Assembly (NCBI RefSeq): GCF_030811555.1
Contig: NZ_JAUSQZ010000001.1
Span: 6,569,241 to 6,633,240 of the forward strand
Source of the DNA: Kineosporia succinea
GTDB taxonomy: Bacteria; Actinomycetota; Actinomycetes; Actinomycetales; Kineosporiaceae
DNA: 64,000 bases
Direction: 5' to 3'
The position numbers and the translations under genes are program-made. The notes beneath the pieces were generated by a model. It did no database searches. It was not told where the DNA came from and worked only from the letters and a program-made list of their open reading frames with translations. Positions 8,243 to 16,483 of this stretch are shown piece after piece. The first letter of the stretch is position 1; every line of letters begins with the position of its first letter.

Positions 8243-9538
8243 ATGCCCAGTGAGTTCAAGCTTCCCGACGTCGGCGAGGGCCTGACCGAGGCCGAGATCG
8301 TCACCTGGCGGGTGGCGGTCGGCGACACGGTCGCGATCAACGACCCGCTGGTCGAGATCGAGACCGCGAAATCCCTGGTGGAGCTGCCGTCCCCGTTCGC
8401 CGGCACGGTCGGCGAACTCCTCGTCCCGGCGGGCGAGCTCGTGCCGGTGGGCACGCCCATCGTCACGATCACCGACGCGGCCGAGACCGACAACGAGCCG
8501 ATCGGTGTTCCGGACGACGAGACACCCCCGTCCACGCTGGTCGGTTACGGGCCGGGACACAGCCGTGGCCGCTCGCGCCGCCGTCCTCCCCCGGCGACCC
8601 CGAAACCCGAGGCGACCGCGCCGGTGACCGACGCGTCCACCATTGAAACCCCCGGAACCACCCGGCCCCGGGCCAAGCCACCCGTGCGCAAACTCGCCCG
8701 TGACCTCGGTATCGAGCTCGCGGCGGTCACGCCCAGCGGCACCGGCGGCATCATCACCCGTGAGGACGTGGTGGCGGCTGCGGCACTCCCGGAACCTCCG
8801 GCGGACCTCGTCGAGGACACCCCTCAGGCCGTCGTGGCCGGCGACGGCGACGAGCACGTCCCGGTGAGAGGTGTGCGGGCGGCGACGGCCGCGGCGATGA
8901 CGGCGAGCGCGTTCACGGCTCCGCACGTGACCGTCTTTCACACGGTGGATGTGTCGAGGTCGGTCAAGCTGGTCGCAAAGCTGCGGGAGGACAAGGCCTT
9001 CGAGGGGTCCCGGGTGACGATCATGCTGCTGGCGGCGCGGGCCCTGTGCCTGACCGCCCGCGAGTTCCCCGACCTGAACGCGACGTTCGGCGAGGGCGAG
9101 ATCCTGCGTCATCCGCGGGTGCATCTGGGGGTGGCGACAGCGGCCGAGCGGGGGCTGCTGGTGCCGGCGATCCCCGATGCGGGCGCGCTGGGCCTGCCCG
9201 GCCTGGCCCGCGAGGTCACCCGGATGACGGAGCTGGCGCGTTCGGGCAAGGCCTCCCCGGCGCAGTTGTCGGGCAGCACGGTCACGCTGACGAACATTGG
9301 TGTGTTCGGCGTGGATTCGGGGACGCCGATCCTGAACCCGGGCCAGAGCGCGATCCTGTGCCTGGGCTCGGTGCGGCGGGTGCCGGCCGAGCACAAGGGC
9401 CGCGTCGAGCTGCGCTGGATGACACAGCTGGCGATGTCGTTCGACCACCGGATCATCGACGGCCAGCAGGGCGCCCAGGCGCTGGCGCGGGTCGGGGCGA
9501 TCCTGCGCGATCCCCGGCGGGAGCTGCTGATGGTGTGA
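8243..9538 (+). CDS. bkdC: dihydrolipoamide acyltransferase E2
   Basis: A 431-residue E2 with one N-terminal lipoyl domain (residues 1-80; lipoylated Lys43 in EIETAKSLVE), a proline/arginine-rich linker, a peripheral subunit-binding domain (KPPVRKLARDLGIEL...GGIITREDVV, about 145-180), and a C-terminal catalytic domain ending in the SFDHRIIDGQQGA motif with active-site His and Asp. It starts two bases after the E1 beta stop. No E3 gene follows; the shared lipoamide dehydrogenase must be elsewhere. Confidence 0.92.
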   Translation: MPSEFKLPDVGEGLTEAEIVTWRVAVGDTVAINDPLVEIETAKSLVELPSPFAGTVGELLVPAGELVPVGTPIVTITDAAETDNEPIGVPDDETPPSTLVGYGPGHSRGRSRRRPPPATPKPEATAPVTDASTIETPGTTRPRAKPPVRKLARDLGIELAAVTPSGTGGIITREDVVAAAALPEPPADLVEDTPQAVVAGDGDEHVPVRGVRAATAAAMTASAFTAPHVTVFHTVDVSRSVKLVAKLREDKAFEGSRVTIMLLAARALCLTAREFPDLNATFGEGEILRHPRVHLGVATAAERGLLVPAIPDAGALGLPGLAREVTRMTELARSGKASPAQLSGSTVTLTNIGVFGVDSGTPILNPGQSAILCLGSVRRVPAEHKGRVELRWMTQLAMSFDHRIIDGQQGAQALARVGAILRDPRRELLMV

Positions 9539-9541
9539 GGG

Positions 9542-9730
9542 TCAGGGCACCGGGCGCCAGGTGACGCCGTCCCACCAGGCCCGGCCGTCGGGCGACATCT
9601 GCACCGGCTGCTGCTGTCCGACGGCCGGGACGGAACTCCAGGCCGGGCCGCCGTCAGCCGTGATCACGGGGTGGAACGGGGCGTCGTGCAGCACGATCTC
9701 GACCACCCGGTCCTGCTGAACCGACGCCAC
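9542..9730 (-). CDS. 62-residue hypothetical protein with W-DG-W motif
   Basis: A short protein reading from a GTG behind a GGAG site. The C-terminus SPDGRAWWDGVTWRPVP is the small tryptophan motif often found at the ends or starts of actinobacterial membrane or unknown proteins (DUF2510-like). It converges on the E2 gene, with the stop codons four bases apart. Function unknown. The codon usage is as GC-biased as its neighbours, which supports translation. Confidence 0.55.
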   Translation of the reverse strand: MASVQQDRVVEIVLHDAPFHPVITADGGPAWSSVPAVGQQQPVQMSPDGRAWWDGVTWRPVP

Positions 9731-9800
9731 CGAAATCTCCCACCCAGCGACTTCTCCCCCGGAAGATCCGCAGCCTAGGGCATTGCGGGGCCCGCCCGCT

Positions 9801-10481
9801 CTACGCCCCGACGGCCTCGATGTTCGGTTCCGGCACCACGTTGCGCCGCTTCCACACGAAGAACCCGGTCAGCGTGAACACGCCGTAGAACAGGTACATC
9901 AGCCCGGACGCGTAGTACCCGGCCGAGAACAGCAACGGCACGCCGACCACGTCGACGGCCACCCAGATGAGCCAGAACTCGGTCCAGCCCTTGGCCATGC
10001 CGTAGGTGGCCAGGATCGAGCCGACGAAGATCCAGGCGTCGGACCAGACCGGCTCGTACGAGCCGAGCGCGCGGAAGATCGGCGTCAGCAGCAGCGTGCC
10101 GGCGATCATGCCCGCGATCAGGGCCAGGCGCGTCGGCCAGGAGGCCCAGCGCGGTTCGATCATCACCTCGTGGCCGCCGGCCGGACCGGACGGACGGCGC
10201 GTCCAGCGGTACCAGCCGTAGATCGAGACCAGCACGAACATCACCTGGCGGCCGGCCTGGCCGAGCAGGTTGACCGGATTGGGGGTGCCGAACGCGGCGC
10301 CCATGAAGACGGTGAAGAGCAGCACGTTGCCGACGATGCCGACCGGCCACGCCCAGGCCTTGCGGCGCATCCCGCCCAGGGCGCTGAGCAGGCCGAACAG
10401 GTTGCCGATCACCTCGCGCCACAGAATGGTCTGGCTGCCGATGTGCAGCTGTGCGTCGAACAGCCAGTCGATCAGGCCCAC
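9801..10481 (-). CDS. pnuC: PnuC-family nicotinamide riboside/vitamin transporter
   Basis: A 226-residue polytopic membrane protein with about seven transmembrane segments. The PnuC signature is seen in WAWPVGIVGNVLLF, QAGRQVMFVLVSIYGWYRW and the late WLIWVAVDVVGVPLLF segment. PnuC proteins are facilitated-diffusion carriers for nicotinamide riboside; close relatives carry thiamine or riboflavin. The GTG start at 10481 sits 8 nt after GGAGGA. I looked upstream for FMN or TPP riboswitch cores and saw none, so the substrate is open, with nicotinamide riboside as default. Confidence 0.85.
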   Translation of the reverse strand: MGLIDWLFDAQLHIGSQTILWREVIGNLFGLLSALGGMRRKAWAWPVGIVGNVLLFTVFMGAAFGTPNPVNLLGQAGRQVMFVLVSIYGWYRWTRRPSGPAGGHEVMIEPRWASWPTRLALIAGMIAGTLLLTPIFRALGSYEPVWSDAWIFVGSILATYGMAKGWTEFWLIWVAVDVVGVPLLFSAGYYASGLMYLFYGVFTLTGFFVWKRRNVVPEPNIEAVGA

Positions 10482-10596
10482 TTTGCGGTCCTCCGCGCAT
10501 CACGTCCGGTGCGCACGAATGCGCGCGCACGAACGCCCACAACCCGCTCGCGGGCTCCGGCATTCCGGGGAGCGCCGCAGGTCACACTGCCACGAC

Positions 10597-10646
10597 CCGA
10601 TGGTGGACGCGTGCGCGCACCGGTGCGCGCACGCGTCCACCATCGG
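10597..10646. terminator. 50-bp perfect palindrome after the ABC-F gene
   Basis: Bases 10597-10621 are the exact reverse complement of 10622-10646, with no spacer. It starts eight bases past the ABC-F stop on the minus strand, so it is most simply its terminator. It carries the GGTGGACG base sequence seen in three other hairpins of this window. Confidence 0.75.
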
Positions 10647-10653
10647 ATGTGGA

Positions 10654-12264
10654 TCAGCTGGGCCGCTGATGCATGTGGCCGTGGCCGTCGAGCTCGACGA
10701 CCGTGGTGACACCGATCCGCCCGAGGAACGCCGCGTCGTGGCTGACGACCAGCAGCGCGCCGCGGTAGGCGTCGAGGGCCTCGGCCAGCTGCTCGACGCT
10801 GGTGATGTCCAGGTTGTTCGTCGGCTCGTCGAGGATCAGCAGCTGGGCCGGCGGCTCGGCCAGCAGGAGCCGGGCCAGCGCGACACGGAACCGCTCGCCA
10901 CCGGACAGCGTGCTGACCGGGCGGCCCGTGCTGTCGCCCCGCAGCAGGAGCCGGGCCAGCTGGTTGCGGATCGTTCCCGCGGACAGCGCGGGAGCGACCG
11001 CCTGCACGTTGCCGATCGCGTCGGCCTGCTCGTCGAGGCCGTCGAGGCGCTGCGGCAGGAACCCGACGCGCTCGGTCAGGAGACGGCCGTGCGGACGCCC
11101 GGGAACCGGTTCGGTGCCCTGGACGAGGTGATGCAGCAACGTCGACTTGCCCGTGCCGTTGCCCCCGGCCAGCGCCACCCGCTCCGGGCCGCGGATCACG
11201 AGGGTGCGGTCGCCGTCGCGCAGTTCGGCCAGGTCACGGCCGCGCGGGACGTCGGGATCGGGCAGCGTCAGGTGGATGTGCTCGTCGTCGCGCACCCGGG
11301 CGTCCGCCGCGTCCACCAGCGCCTGGGCCACCTGCACCTTGTCGTCGAGGGTGCCGCGCAGGGCCCCGGCCGAGACCTGCGCCCGGCTGGCCCGGTTGCC
11401 CGCCAGGATCTTCGGGATCCCGCCGTCCCTCGCGGTCTTGCGGGCGGTGCGCTCGCGGCGGGCCAGCTTGGTCTCGGCCTCGACGCGCTGGCGTTTCTCG
11501 GCCCTGAGGGTCTGCTGGGCCGAGCGCGCGGCCTGCACGGCGGCGGACTGGTCCCGTTCCTGGTGTTCCTTCCATGCACTGTACGGACCGCCGAACGTGG
11601 TGAGAGCGCCGCCGTACAGCTCGGCGGTGTGCTCCATGTGCTCGAGGAGCTCGAGGTCGTGACTGACCACGACGAGGGTGCCCGGCCACTGGTCGACGAA
11701 CTGCGTGAGCTGGGCGCGGGTGGACCGGTCGAGATTGTTCGTGGGTTCGTCGAGCAGGGTGACGGCGGTGCGGCGCAGCCGCAGGCCGGTGATCGCGATC
11801 AGCATGGCCTCACCGCCGGAGACCTCGGTGACGCGGCGGCCGAGATCGGCGGCGGAGAAGCCGATCTGGTGCAGGGCCTCGTCGGCGCGGGACTCGATGT
11901 CCCAGTCGTCGCCGACGGCGTCGAAGTGGTGCTCGTCGACCGCGCCGGACTCGATGGCGTGCAGGGCGTCGAGAGTGCTCTGGATGCCGAGCAGGTCGGC
12001 GACGGTCGTGCCGTGGCGCAGAGTCAGGGTCTGCGGCAGGTAGCCGACCTCGCCGGTGACGTCGACGTGCCCGGCGCCGGGGTGCAGCTCACCGGCGATC
12101 AGGCGCAGCAGCGTGGACTTCCCGGCGCCGTTGCGGCCGATCAGGCCGGTGCGGCCGGTGGTGAAGGTGCCGTTGACGCCGGCCAGCGCCACACTGCCGT
12201 CGGGCCACGCGAAGGTCAGGTCGTGCAGGGTGACAGCGGATTTCGGGGAGTTCTTCGCAGACAT
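10654..12264 (-). CDS. ABC-F family ATPase
   Basis: A 536-residue soluble protein with two ABC ATPase cassettes and no membrane segments, i.e. the ABC-F type that acts on the ribosome rather than in transport. Cassette 1 has Walker A GLIGRNGAGKST, signature VSGGEA and Walker B VTLLDEPTNN; cassette 2 has ALAGGNGTGKST, LSGGERFR and LLILDEPTNN. A charged linker rich in Arg/Lys/Glu (about residues 235-290) joins them. Members either give antibiotic resistance by ribosome protection or are housekeeping translation factors; sequence alone does not decide which. The first signature VSGGEAM departs from the usual SGGQ/SGGE-R form. Confidence 0.88.
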   Translation of the reverse strand: MSAKNSPKSAVTLHDLTFAWPDGSVALAGVNGTFTTGRTGLIGRNGAGKSTLLRLIAGELHPGAGHVDVTGEVGYLPQTLTLRHGTTVADLLGIQSTLDALHAIESGAVDEHHFDAVGDDWDIESRADEALHQIGFSAADLGRRVTEVSGGEAMLIAITGLRLRRTAVTLLDEPTNNLDRSTRAQLTQFVDQWPGTLVVVSHDLELLEHMEHTAELYGGALTTFGGPYSAWKEHQERDQSAAVQAARSAQQTLRAEKRQRVEAETKLARRERTARKTARDGGIPKILAGNRASRAQVSAGALRGTLDDKVQVAQALVDAADARVRDDEHIHLTLPDPDVPRGRDLAELRDGDRTLVIRGPERVALAGGNGTGKSTLLHHLVQGTEPVPGRPHGRLLTERVGFLPQRLDGLDEQADAIGNVQAVAPALSAGTIRNQLARLLLRGDSTGRPVSTLSGGERFRVALARLLLAEPPAQLLILDEPTNNLDITSVEQLAEALDAYRGALLVVSHDAAFLGRIGVTTVVELDGHGHMHQRPS

Positions 12265-12600
12265 GGGGAGCGTCTCTTTCCTCTCCCGGGCAGCCGGAAC
12301 CGGCCGGGCGGGAGGCAGGCACGTGTCATGACAGGACCACGGACACGAACGTGCTGGTGAGGAACACGCAGAAGGCGTGCGTCAGAAGGCCGCCCGCAGA
12401 CGGGCGACGGCCACCGGCAGTTCGGTGGCTAGTTGTCAGGCACCTCGATCAGCTCCACGTCGGCGACCGTAACAGTCACCCGCTCCGGGCGCCTCCGATT
12501 TATGCACCGGACGAAACACCCGCCGGTCACCACCCGTCATCCGTACGCAACAGTCCGCTCCTACGGTCGAGGGATCGTCCCCCGATGAGGAGCGTGATCC
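12265..12600. other. divergent intergenic region, 336 bases
   Basis: Separates the ABC-F gene from the NCS1 permease. It contains a small GCCCG-TCTG-CGGGC hairpin (about 12395) upstream of ABC-F and an AGGAG ribosome site before the permease start. I see no convincing leader peptide. Confidence 0.5.
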
Positions 12601-14229
12601 TTGACGAGCGAGATCACTGCCGCCCCCGACGTACGGTCGGCCACGCACGAGACCCTCGAGGACTACACGCTGCGGTTCGCGCCGCGCAGCTACCGCCGCT
12701 GGAGCACCGGCGTGGTGGCCGTGTCGGCCCTGGGTGGCATCGCCTACCTGGCCGACTTCGCGATCGGCGCGAACATCGGCATCTCCTACGGCACCACGAA
12801 CGCGCTGTGGGGCATCGCGGTGTTCGCGGTCGTCATCTTCGCGACCGGTTTCCCGCTGGCCTACTACGCGGCCCGCTACAACCTCGACCTCGACCTGATC
12901 ACGCGCGGAAGTGGTTTCGGCTACTACGGTTCCGTGGTCTCGAACGTCATCTTCGCCTCGTTCACGTTCATCTTCTTCGCGCTCGAGGGCTCGATCATGG
13001 CGCAGGGCCTGAACCTGGGCCTGGGCATGCCGTTGTGGCTGGGCTACGCGGTGAGCACGATCCTGATCTTCCCGCTCGTCATCTACGGCATGAAAGTGCT
13101 GGCCACGCTGCAGGTCTGGACGACCCCGCTGTGGCTGGTGCTGATGGTCGCGCCGTTCGTGTACCTGCTGTTCAGCCACCCGGAGTCCGTCGGCGCGTTC
13201 TTCGACTACCAGGGTGACAGCGACTCCACCAACCTGGGATCGATCATGCTGGCCGCCGGGGTGTGCCTGAGCCTGATCGCGCAGATCGCCGAGCAGATCG
13301 ACTACCTGCGCTTCATGCCCCCGAAAACCCCGTCCAACGCGAGGCGCTGGTGGCTGGCGATGATCACGGCCGGGCCCGGCTGGGTCTTCTTCGGCGCGAT
13401 CAAGCAGGCGGTCGGGCTGTTCCTGGCCGTGTACCTGATCGCCAACCTGAGTGACGGGGCGGGCATCGCCAACCAGCCCGTCCACCAGTTCCTGGAGATC
13501 TACGAGGACATCGTGCCGCACGCGGCCGCCCTGACGCTGGCCGTGGTGCTGGTGGTGATCAGCCAGATCAAGATCAACGTCACCAACGCCTACTCCGGCT
13601 CGCTGGCCTGGACGAACTCGTACACCCGGGTCACGCGGCACTACCCGGGCCGGCTGGTGTTCCTGGCCTTCAACCTGGCCGTCGCACTGGTGCTGATGGA
13701 AGCCAACATGTTCGACTTCCTCAACACCATTCTCGGCTTCTACGCCAACTGCGGCATGGCCTGGGTGGTCGTCGTGGCCTCCGACATCGTCTTCAACAAG
13801 TACCTCCTCGGCCTCTCCCCCAAGCAACCGGAGTTCCGCCGGGGCATGCTCTACGCGGTCAATCCGGTCGGTTTCGGCTCGATGCTGCTGGCCGCGGGCA
13901 TCTCGATCATCGTGTTCTTCGGCGGTTTCGGCGAGACCGTCAAGCCGTACTCCCCGCTGGTCGCGATCGGCCTGGCCCTGGTGCTGCCGCCGGTGTTCGC
14001 GGTGGCGACGAAGGGCCGCTACTACCTGCGCCGCACCGACGACGGCATCGACCTGCCGATGTACGACGAGTACGGCAACCCCTCCGGCGCGGTCCTCACC
14101 TGCCACGTGTGCCAGCAGGACTACGAACGCCCGGACATGGCAGCCTGTTTCACCCACGACGCGCACGTCTGCTCGCTGTGCCTGAGCACGGACAAGGTCG
14201 GTGACCACGTCCTCCCGGCCCAGACCTGA
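12601..14229 (+). CDS. NCS1-family cytosine/purine permease with Cys-rich tail
   Basis: A 542-residue membrane protein of the nucleobase:cation symporter-1 family, with about twelve hydrophobic segments spanning residues 40-470. Family cues are FAIGANIG near TM1 and the IGFYANCGMAWVVVVASD-like late segment. The TTG start follows AGGAG by eight bases. The last 70 residues are cytoplasmic and unusual: CHVCQQDYERPDMAACFTHD then VCSLCLSTD, a C-x2-C ... C ... C-x2-C array that looks like a small zinc ribbon. A nucleobase, allantoin or hydantoin is a likely cargo given the pyrimidine/hydantoin operon 3 kb away. Confidence 0.82.
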   Translation: MTSEITAAPDVRSATHETLEDYTLRFAPRSYRRWSTGVVAVSALGGIAYLADFAIGANIGISYGTTNALWGIAVFAVVIFATGFPLAYYAARYNLDLDLITRGSGFGYYGSVVSNVIFASFTFIFFALEGSIMAQGLNLGLGMPLWLGYAVSTILIFPLVIYGMKVLATLQVWTTPLWLVLMVAPFVYLLFSHPESVGAFFDYQGDSDSTNLGSIMLAAGVCLSLIAQIAEQIDYLRFMPPKTPSNARRWWLAMITAGPGWVFFGAIKQAVGLFLAVYLIANLSDGAGIANQPVHQFLEIYEDIVPHAAALTLAVVLVVISQIKINVTNAYSGSLAWTNSYTRVTRHYPGRLVFLAFNLAVALVLMEANMFDFLNTILGFYANCGMAWVVVVASDIVFNKYLLGLSPKQPEFRRGMLYAVNPVGFGSMLLAAGISIIVFFGGFGETVKPYSPLVAIGLALVLPPVFAVATKGRYYLRRTDDGIDLPMYDEYGNPSGAVLTCHVCQQDYERPDMAACFTHDAHVCSLCLSTDKVGDHVLPAQT

Positions 14230-14235
14230 GACCCC

Positions 14236-15369
14236 CTACAGCAGCTCGAGAACCGTCGCGTTCGCCTGCCCGCCGCCCTCACACATCGTCTGGAGGCCGT
14301 ACCGAATCCCGTTGTCGCGCAGGTGATGCACCATCGTCGTCATCAGCCGGGCGCCCGAGGCACCCAGCGGATGACCGAGCGCGATCGCCCCGCCGTTGGG
14401 GTTGAGCAGCTTCGGGTCGGCGCCGAACTCGGCCAGCCAGGCCAGCGGCACCGATGCGAACGCCTCGTTGACCTCGAACGCACCGATCTCGTCCAGCCGC
14501 AGCCCCGACCGCTGAAGTACCTTGTGGGTGGCGGGGATCGGCCCGGTCAGCATCATCACCGGGTCCGAGCCCGCCACCACGGCCGTGTGCACCCGGGCCA
14601 GCGGTTCCAGGCCCAGTTCACGGGCTTTCGCACTCGTGGTCATCAGCAGGGCAGCCGAACCGTCAGAGATCTGGGACGCGTTGGCCGCCGAGATCACCCC
14701 GGTCGCCTTGAAGGGCGTCTTGAGTTGGGCGAGCTGATCGAGGGTGCCACCGCGTCGAATCCCCTCGTCCGCCGCCACCTCACCCCAGGGGGCCAGCTGA
14801 TCGACGAAACGCCCGGCATCGCTCGCGGCCGCCGCGCGCTCGTGCGAACCAAGGGCGAACTCGTCGAGTTGGGTACGCCCGAACCCCCAGCGCTGGGCGA
14901 TCATCTCCGCGCCGATCCCCTGGTTCGGCACCACGCCGCCGTACCGCTCGTGAAAGCGCGGCCCGAGCATGTCCTGCCCCGCCGCCGACGACCCCATGGG
15001 CACCCGGCTCATCGACTCCACGCCGCCCGCGACCACCACGTCGTACTGTCCCGCGATCAACCCGGCCGCCGCGAAATGCACCGCCTGCTGCGAAGACCCG
15101 CACTGCCGGTCCACCGTGACGCCCGGCACCGACTCGGGCCACCCGGCCGCGAGCACGGCGGTGCGCGCGATGTCCCCCGTCTGCTCCCCCGCCTGCGACA
15201 CACAGCCCCAGATCACGTCGTCGACCAGCGCCGGATCCACCCCGGCCCGCCCGGTGAGCGCGTTCAGCACGTGAGCGGACAGATCCACCGGATGCACCCC
15301 GGCCAGCCCCCCACCCCGCTTGCCCACCGGCGTACGCACGGCTTCGACGATCACGGCATCACGCGTCAT
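14236..15369 (-). CDS. acetyl-CoA acetyltransferase (thiolase)
   Basis: A 377-residue thiolase. The acyl-accepting cysteine is Cys90 in DRQCGSSQQA; the other active-site blocks are NGGAIALGHPLGASGAR (His) and TMCEGGGQANA (second Cys). It condenses two acetyl-CoA or cleaves 3-ketoacyl-CoA. The ATG at 15369 is chosen because a GGGAGG ribosome site precedes it. It converges on the NCS1 permease with only six bases between stops and appears monocistronic. Confidence 0.9.
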   Translation of the reverse strand: MTRDAVIVEAVRTPVGKRGGGLAGVHPVDLSAHVLNALTGRAGVDPALVDDVIWGCVSQAGEQTGDIARTAVLAAGWPESVPGVTVDRQCGSSQQAVHFAAAGLIAGQYDVVVAGGVESMSRVPMGSSAAGQDMLGPRFHERYGGVVPNQGIGAEMIAQRWGFGRTQLDEFALGSHERAAAASDAGRFVDQLAPWGEVAADEGIRRGGTLDQLAQLKTPFKATGVISAANASQISDGSAALLMTTSAKARELGLEPLARVHTAVVAGSDPVMMLTGPIPATHKVLQRSGLRLDEIGAFEVNEAFASVPLAWLAEFGADPKLLNPNGGAIALGHPLGASGARLMTTMVHHLRDNGIRYGLQTMCEGGGQANATVLELL

Positions 15370-15607
15370 TGCGGCCTCCCTAAGCACGGTCAGGCATGGT
15401 CAAGCACGGTCAGCCATGCATGGTCCGGCAAGGCCCAACGCTCCGTTGCCCGACCTTTGTCACACGGCATTGCAGCACGCTGTCCCGACCCCGTTTCAGG
15501 TCCAGGTCTCCAGGATACGAACGAAGGACGCCTCGGCACCCCTGGCCGACCTCCCTCCCGACCATCGACGGACGGCTGACGATCGACACCTGAGCCGCGC
15601 ACCTCCC

Positions 15608-15725
15608 AGGTACACCAACTCAGGTGCGCTGACTCAGGCACTCCGACTCGGGTGCACCAACTCAGGCGCGCCAACTTCAGGCACTCCGACTCGGGTGCAC
15701 CAACTCAGATACGCCAACTCAGGTA
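15608..15725. repeat. degenerate tandem repeat, 43-bp period
   Basis: A 31-bp block starting CAGGCACTCCGACTCGGG is exactly repeated at 15635-15665 and 15678-15708. The shorter word CCAACTCAG recurs before, within and after these copies, so the array is longer but degraded. Confidence 0.8.
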
Positions 15726-15999
15726 GGCCGCCCCGGCCTGGTCTGCAACGACCCGGACCAGAGGCCCCACCTCCACCGCTCCGAGCTGCAGCACCTCGCT
15801 TCGCCACACCCACAACCATGCCCTCCAAGTGCCACCCTGCCCACCACACCTTCGCCATCACTCCCTGGCCTCGCACATCGTTCCCCCGCTCCCCTGGCCC
15901 GGCACGCAATTGCGTCAGCGCAGCACCGGTCTCCATCGCTCCACCCCGGCCACCCCAGGCCACCCCGGCTACCCCACCGCCCGAGCAACCCGGCCCTGA

Positions 16000-16140
16000 G
16001 CACCCCGGCACCCCGGCACCCCGGCACCCCGGCACCCCGGCACCCCGGCACCCCGGCACCCCGGCACCCCGGCACCCCGGCACCCCGGCACCCCGGCACC
16101 CCGGCACCCCGGCACCCCGGCACCCCGGCACCCCGGCACC
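16000..16140. repeat. 8-bp tandem array, GGCACCCC x about 17.6
   Basis: An uninterrupted 141-bp run of the octamer GGCACCCC. Because eight is not a multiple of three, it keeps frames open by repeating an eight-residue peptide (for example PGTPAPRH), which explains spurious long frames. Confidence 0.95.
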
Positions 16141-16149
16141 GAAGATCGT

Positions 16150-16181
16150 GATGCTTTCGATTATCGATAGTCGAAAGCATC
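16150..16181. promoter_or_regulatory. 32-bp near-perfect palindrome
   Basis: GATGCTTTCGA and TCGAAAGCATC flank a central TATCGATA; one internal base pair is mismatched (T16161/G16170). It lies ten bases after the octamer array and about 300 bp upstream of the LysR start. It may be an operator or the base of an extruding structure. Confidence 0.45.
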
Positions 16182-16483
16182 GGATTTCCCCGCTGGGGCG
16201 GCTGCAGTCCACATCCGGCCTCTTGCCGCTCAGACCGAGCGAAACATGAGTGTCCGCGGCCAGGAGCAGGGCACCACCAACGCGACTGGGCAACCGCACC
16301 GACTGGGCAGCAGCCCGCGCGATAGAGCGGCCCCGGAGGTTGGGCATCGCGATGGCAGAAGCGCCACCCACGGGCTCGGCGTCCCCGCCCACGTGCCGGG
16401 GTCCCCATGGAACGAGCGCCTGGCACGAGCTTGGCTTCGCCACGGCGTCTCCCGGTGGAAACACCTCGGGGATAGGGTCGGCC

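Larger units (their letters stand above)
15370..16483. other. 1.1-kb gene-free, repeat-rich gap
   Basis: All reading frames here are open on both strands because the sequence is repetitive and GC-rich, but none has a plausible start, domain or ribosome site. It holds duplicated AGCACGGTCAG words upstream of the thiolase, a 43-bp-period repeat, an 8-bp microsatellite-like array and a 32-bp palindrome, then the LysR promoter region. Confidence 0.7.

Noticed and set aside
10482-10596. Vitamin riboswitch upstream of pnuC
   Set aside because: I found no FMN or TPP core sequences; the region is short and contains no matching stems.
12265-12430. Leader peptide/attenuator controlling the ABC-F gene
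   Set aside because: A small frame from the ATG near 12330 overlaps the ABC-F start but has no ribosome site, and I could not draw competing hairpins with confidence.
12436-14208. 590-codon frame opposite the NCS1 permease
   Set aside because: Shadow; the permease strand has clear membrane helices and family motifs.
16000-16140. CRISPR array
   Set aside because: The repeat is a contiguous octamer without spacers, and no cas genes are near.
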